The notes below the pieces were generated by a model. It had not been told where the DNA came from. It saw only the letters and a list, made by a program, of their open reading frames with translations, and ran no database searches. DNA of 64,000 nt from Bacillus sp. T3 (lineage in GTDB: Bacteria; Bacillota; Bacilli; Bacillales; Cytobacillaceae): the NCBI RefSeq assembly GCF_033449965.1, contig NZ_CP137761.1, positions 3,162,001 through 3,226,000 on the forward strand. Direction: 5' to 3'. The position numbers and the translations under genes are program-made. Shown one piece after another: positions 63,278 through 64,000 of the stretch (within the stretch, counting starts at the first letter, position 1; each line of letters begins with the position of its first letter).

Positions 63278-63437
63278 TCAGAGCACCTCCTAATACAACA
63301 TATATCAACTTGAAATCATTAGAGCTTTAAATATTTTTTAAAAAGTCTGTTTTTAATCTTTTTACTATAATTATACTAGAATATATAAATATTAAAATCG
63401 ATTCCTATGCATTCTTTGTAAAAAGTAGCATAAAAAT

Positions 63438-63463
63438 AGACTCCTACATTTGCGAAGGAGCCC
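63438..63463 (-). terminator. terminator of the penicillin-binding protein gene
   Basis: GGCTCCT and AGGAGTC-type arms followed by TATTTTT on the minus strand. The gap 63278-63437 holds nothing else recognised. Confidence 0.65.
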
Positions 63464-63474
63464 TGTTCCAATTT

Positions 63475-64000
63475 TTATTTTTGTTGAAAATAGTAATCAA
63501 GTAATCTTTTCCCGATTGTTTTATTTATACCACTTCCGTCATTCTCCACATTCGGAATTACGACTGAAAAGGCAACTTCCGGATTGTCATACGGAGCATA
63601 CCCTACTAACGTTAAGTTGTAGTTATAGCCACCCTTACCATCATATACCTGTGCCGTGCCTGTTTTTCCAGGCAGGTTGATAGGTTGCACCTCTAAAGTA
63701 TGAAGCACCTGTACCCTTACTCCCATTCATCACTAGTCGAAAGCCCTCTTGAACCCGCTCTATAAAGGGGAGATCCATATCAACTTTATTCAATATTTTA
63801 GGCTGATATTGTTGAATGACTTCACCTTGCTTGGTGCTTTCAGTCACAGGTTCACGAATCTCCTTCATTATATGAGGCTGAACACGACTGCCGTCATTCG
63901 CAATCGTTGATACATATTGAACAAGCTGCAGTGGGGTGTACGTATCAAATTGACCAATTGCAAAATCCATTAAATTCCCTAATTTTTGCACTCCACCATT
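63475..64000 (-). pseudogene. class B penicillin-binding protein (PbpA/PBP2A-like), 5' end beyond window, frameshifted
   Basis: Only the C-terminal part of the transpeptidase domain is present. The first frame has DFAIGQFDTYTPLQLVQYVST and IANDGSRVQPHIMKEIREP. The second has the KTG box PGKTGTAQVYDGKGG and VGYAPYDNPEVAFSVVIPN. One base must go from GCCTGGAAA near 63672 to give QPAGKTGTAQ. The gene continues past base 64000. It closely resembles the elongation-type PBP2A/PbpH group that works with RodA. Confidence 0.8.

Overview
The window comes from an AT-rich, endospore-forming Gram-positive bacterium of the Bacillaceae. I would guess Bacillus or Neobacillus, but the species cannot be fixed from this sequence. 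The grounds are strong GGAGG-type ribosome binding sites, GTG and TTG starts, sporulation genes (Spo0E-like phosphatase, SpoVS), an SR1P-like peptide, a CwlO-type NlpC/P60 hydrolase, a sigma-54 acoABCL operon with AcoR, and a c-di-AMP (ydaO-type) riboswitch. I saw no rRNA, tRNA, CRISPR array or transposase.

Layout. 0-5 kb: a DUF1659/DUF2922/YvrJ small-protein operon, a VWA-like fragment, Spo0E-like protein, holin-like protein, sensor kinase, CBS protein and YitT protein. 5-10 kb: methionine gamma-lyase-like enzyme, pirin, a MacB-type ABC exporter and a DUF2238 protein. 10.7-16 kb: a branched-chain amino acid ABC importer (livJ-H-M-G-F). 16-18.6 kb: a PAS/GGDEF protein. 18.7-24 kb: an N-acetylglucosamine regulon (PTS IICB divergent from nagA-nagB-nagR-SIS) with two matching operators. 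24-32 kb: a helicase, CwlO-like hydrolase, small proteins, a FetAB-type transporter, two low-complexity proteins sharing a motif, and an SR1P-like peptide. 32-39.5 kb: a sugar or polyol gene cluster (split transketolase, SDR, GntR, zinc dehydrogenase, MFS, divergent phosphofructokinase). 39.6-49 kb: acyltransferase, glycine-riboswitch amino acid permease, ZIP transporter, c-di-AMP riboswitch with CBS protein, SpoVS, TfoX C-domain protein and membrane proteins. 49-56 kb: acoR and acoABCL. 56-57.4 kb: two intergenic tandem repeats flanking an M48-type peptidase. 57.4-63.3 kb: aldolase, AEC carrier, CitM-type citrate transporter and a CitST-type two-component pair. 63.5-64 kb: the end of a class B penicillin-binding protein.

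Two window-wide patterns stand out. First, twelve genes are broken by thirteen single-base indels. Six are extra bases at what would otherwise be CCGG. Six of the seven deletions are in homopolymers, mostly A runs. This looks more like systematic sequencing error than mass gene decay. Second, seven copies of one palindromic intergenic repeat family occur in long (about 311 bp), short (about 184 bp) and mini (about 80 bp) forms with related ends.

The most promising lead for an undescribed system is the 32-39.5 kb cluster. Its two divided promoters carry near-identical operators that probably bind the local GntR regulator. The c-di-AMP riboswitch placed before a CBS-domain protein is the second lead.
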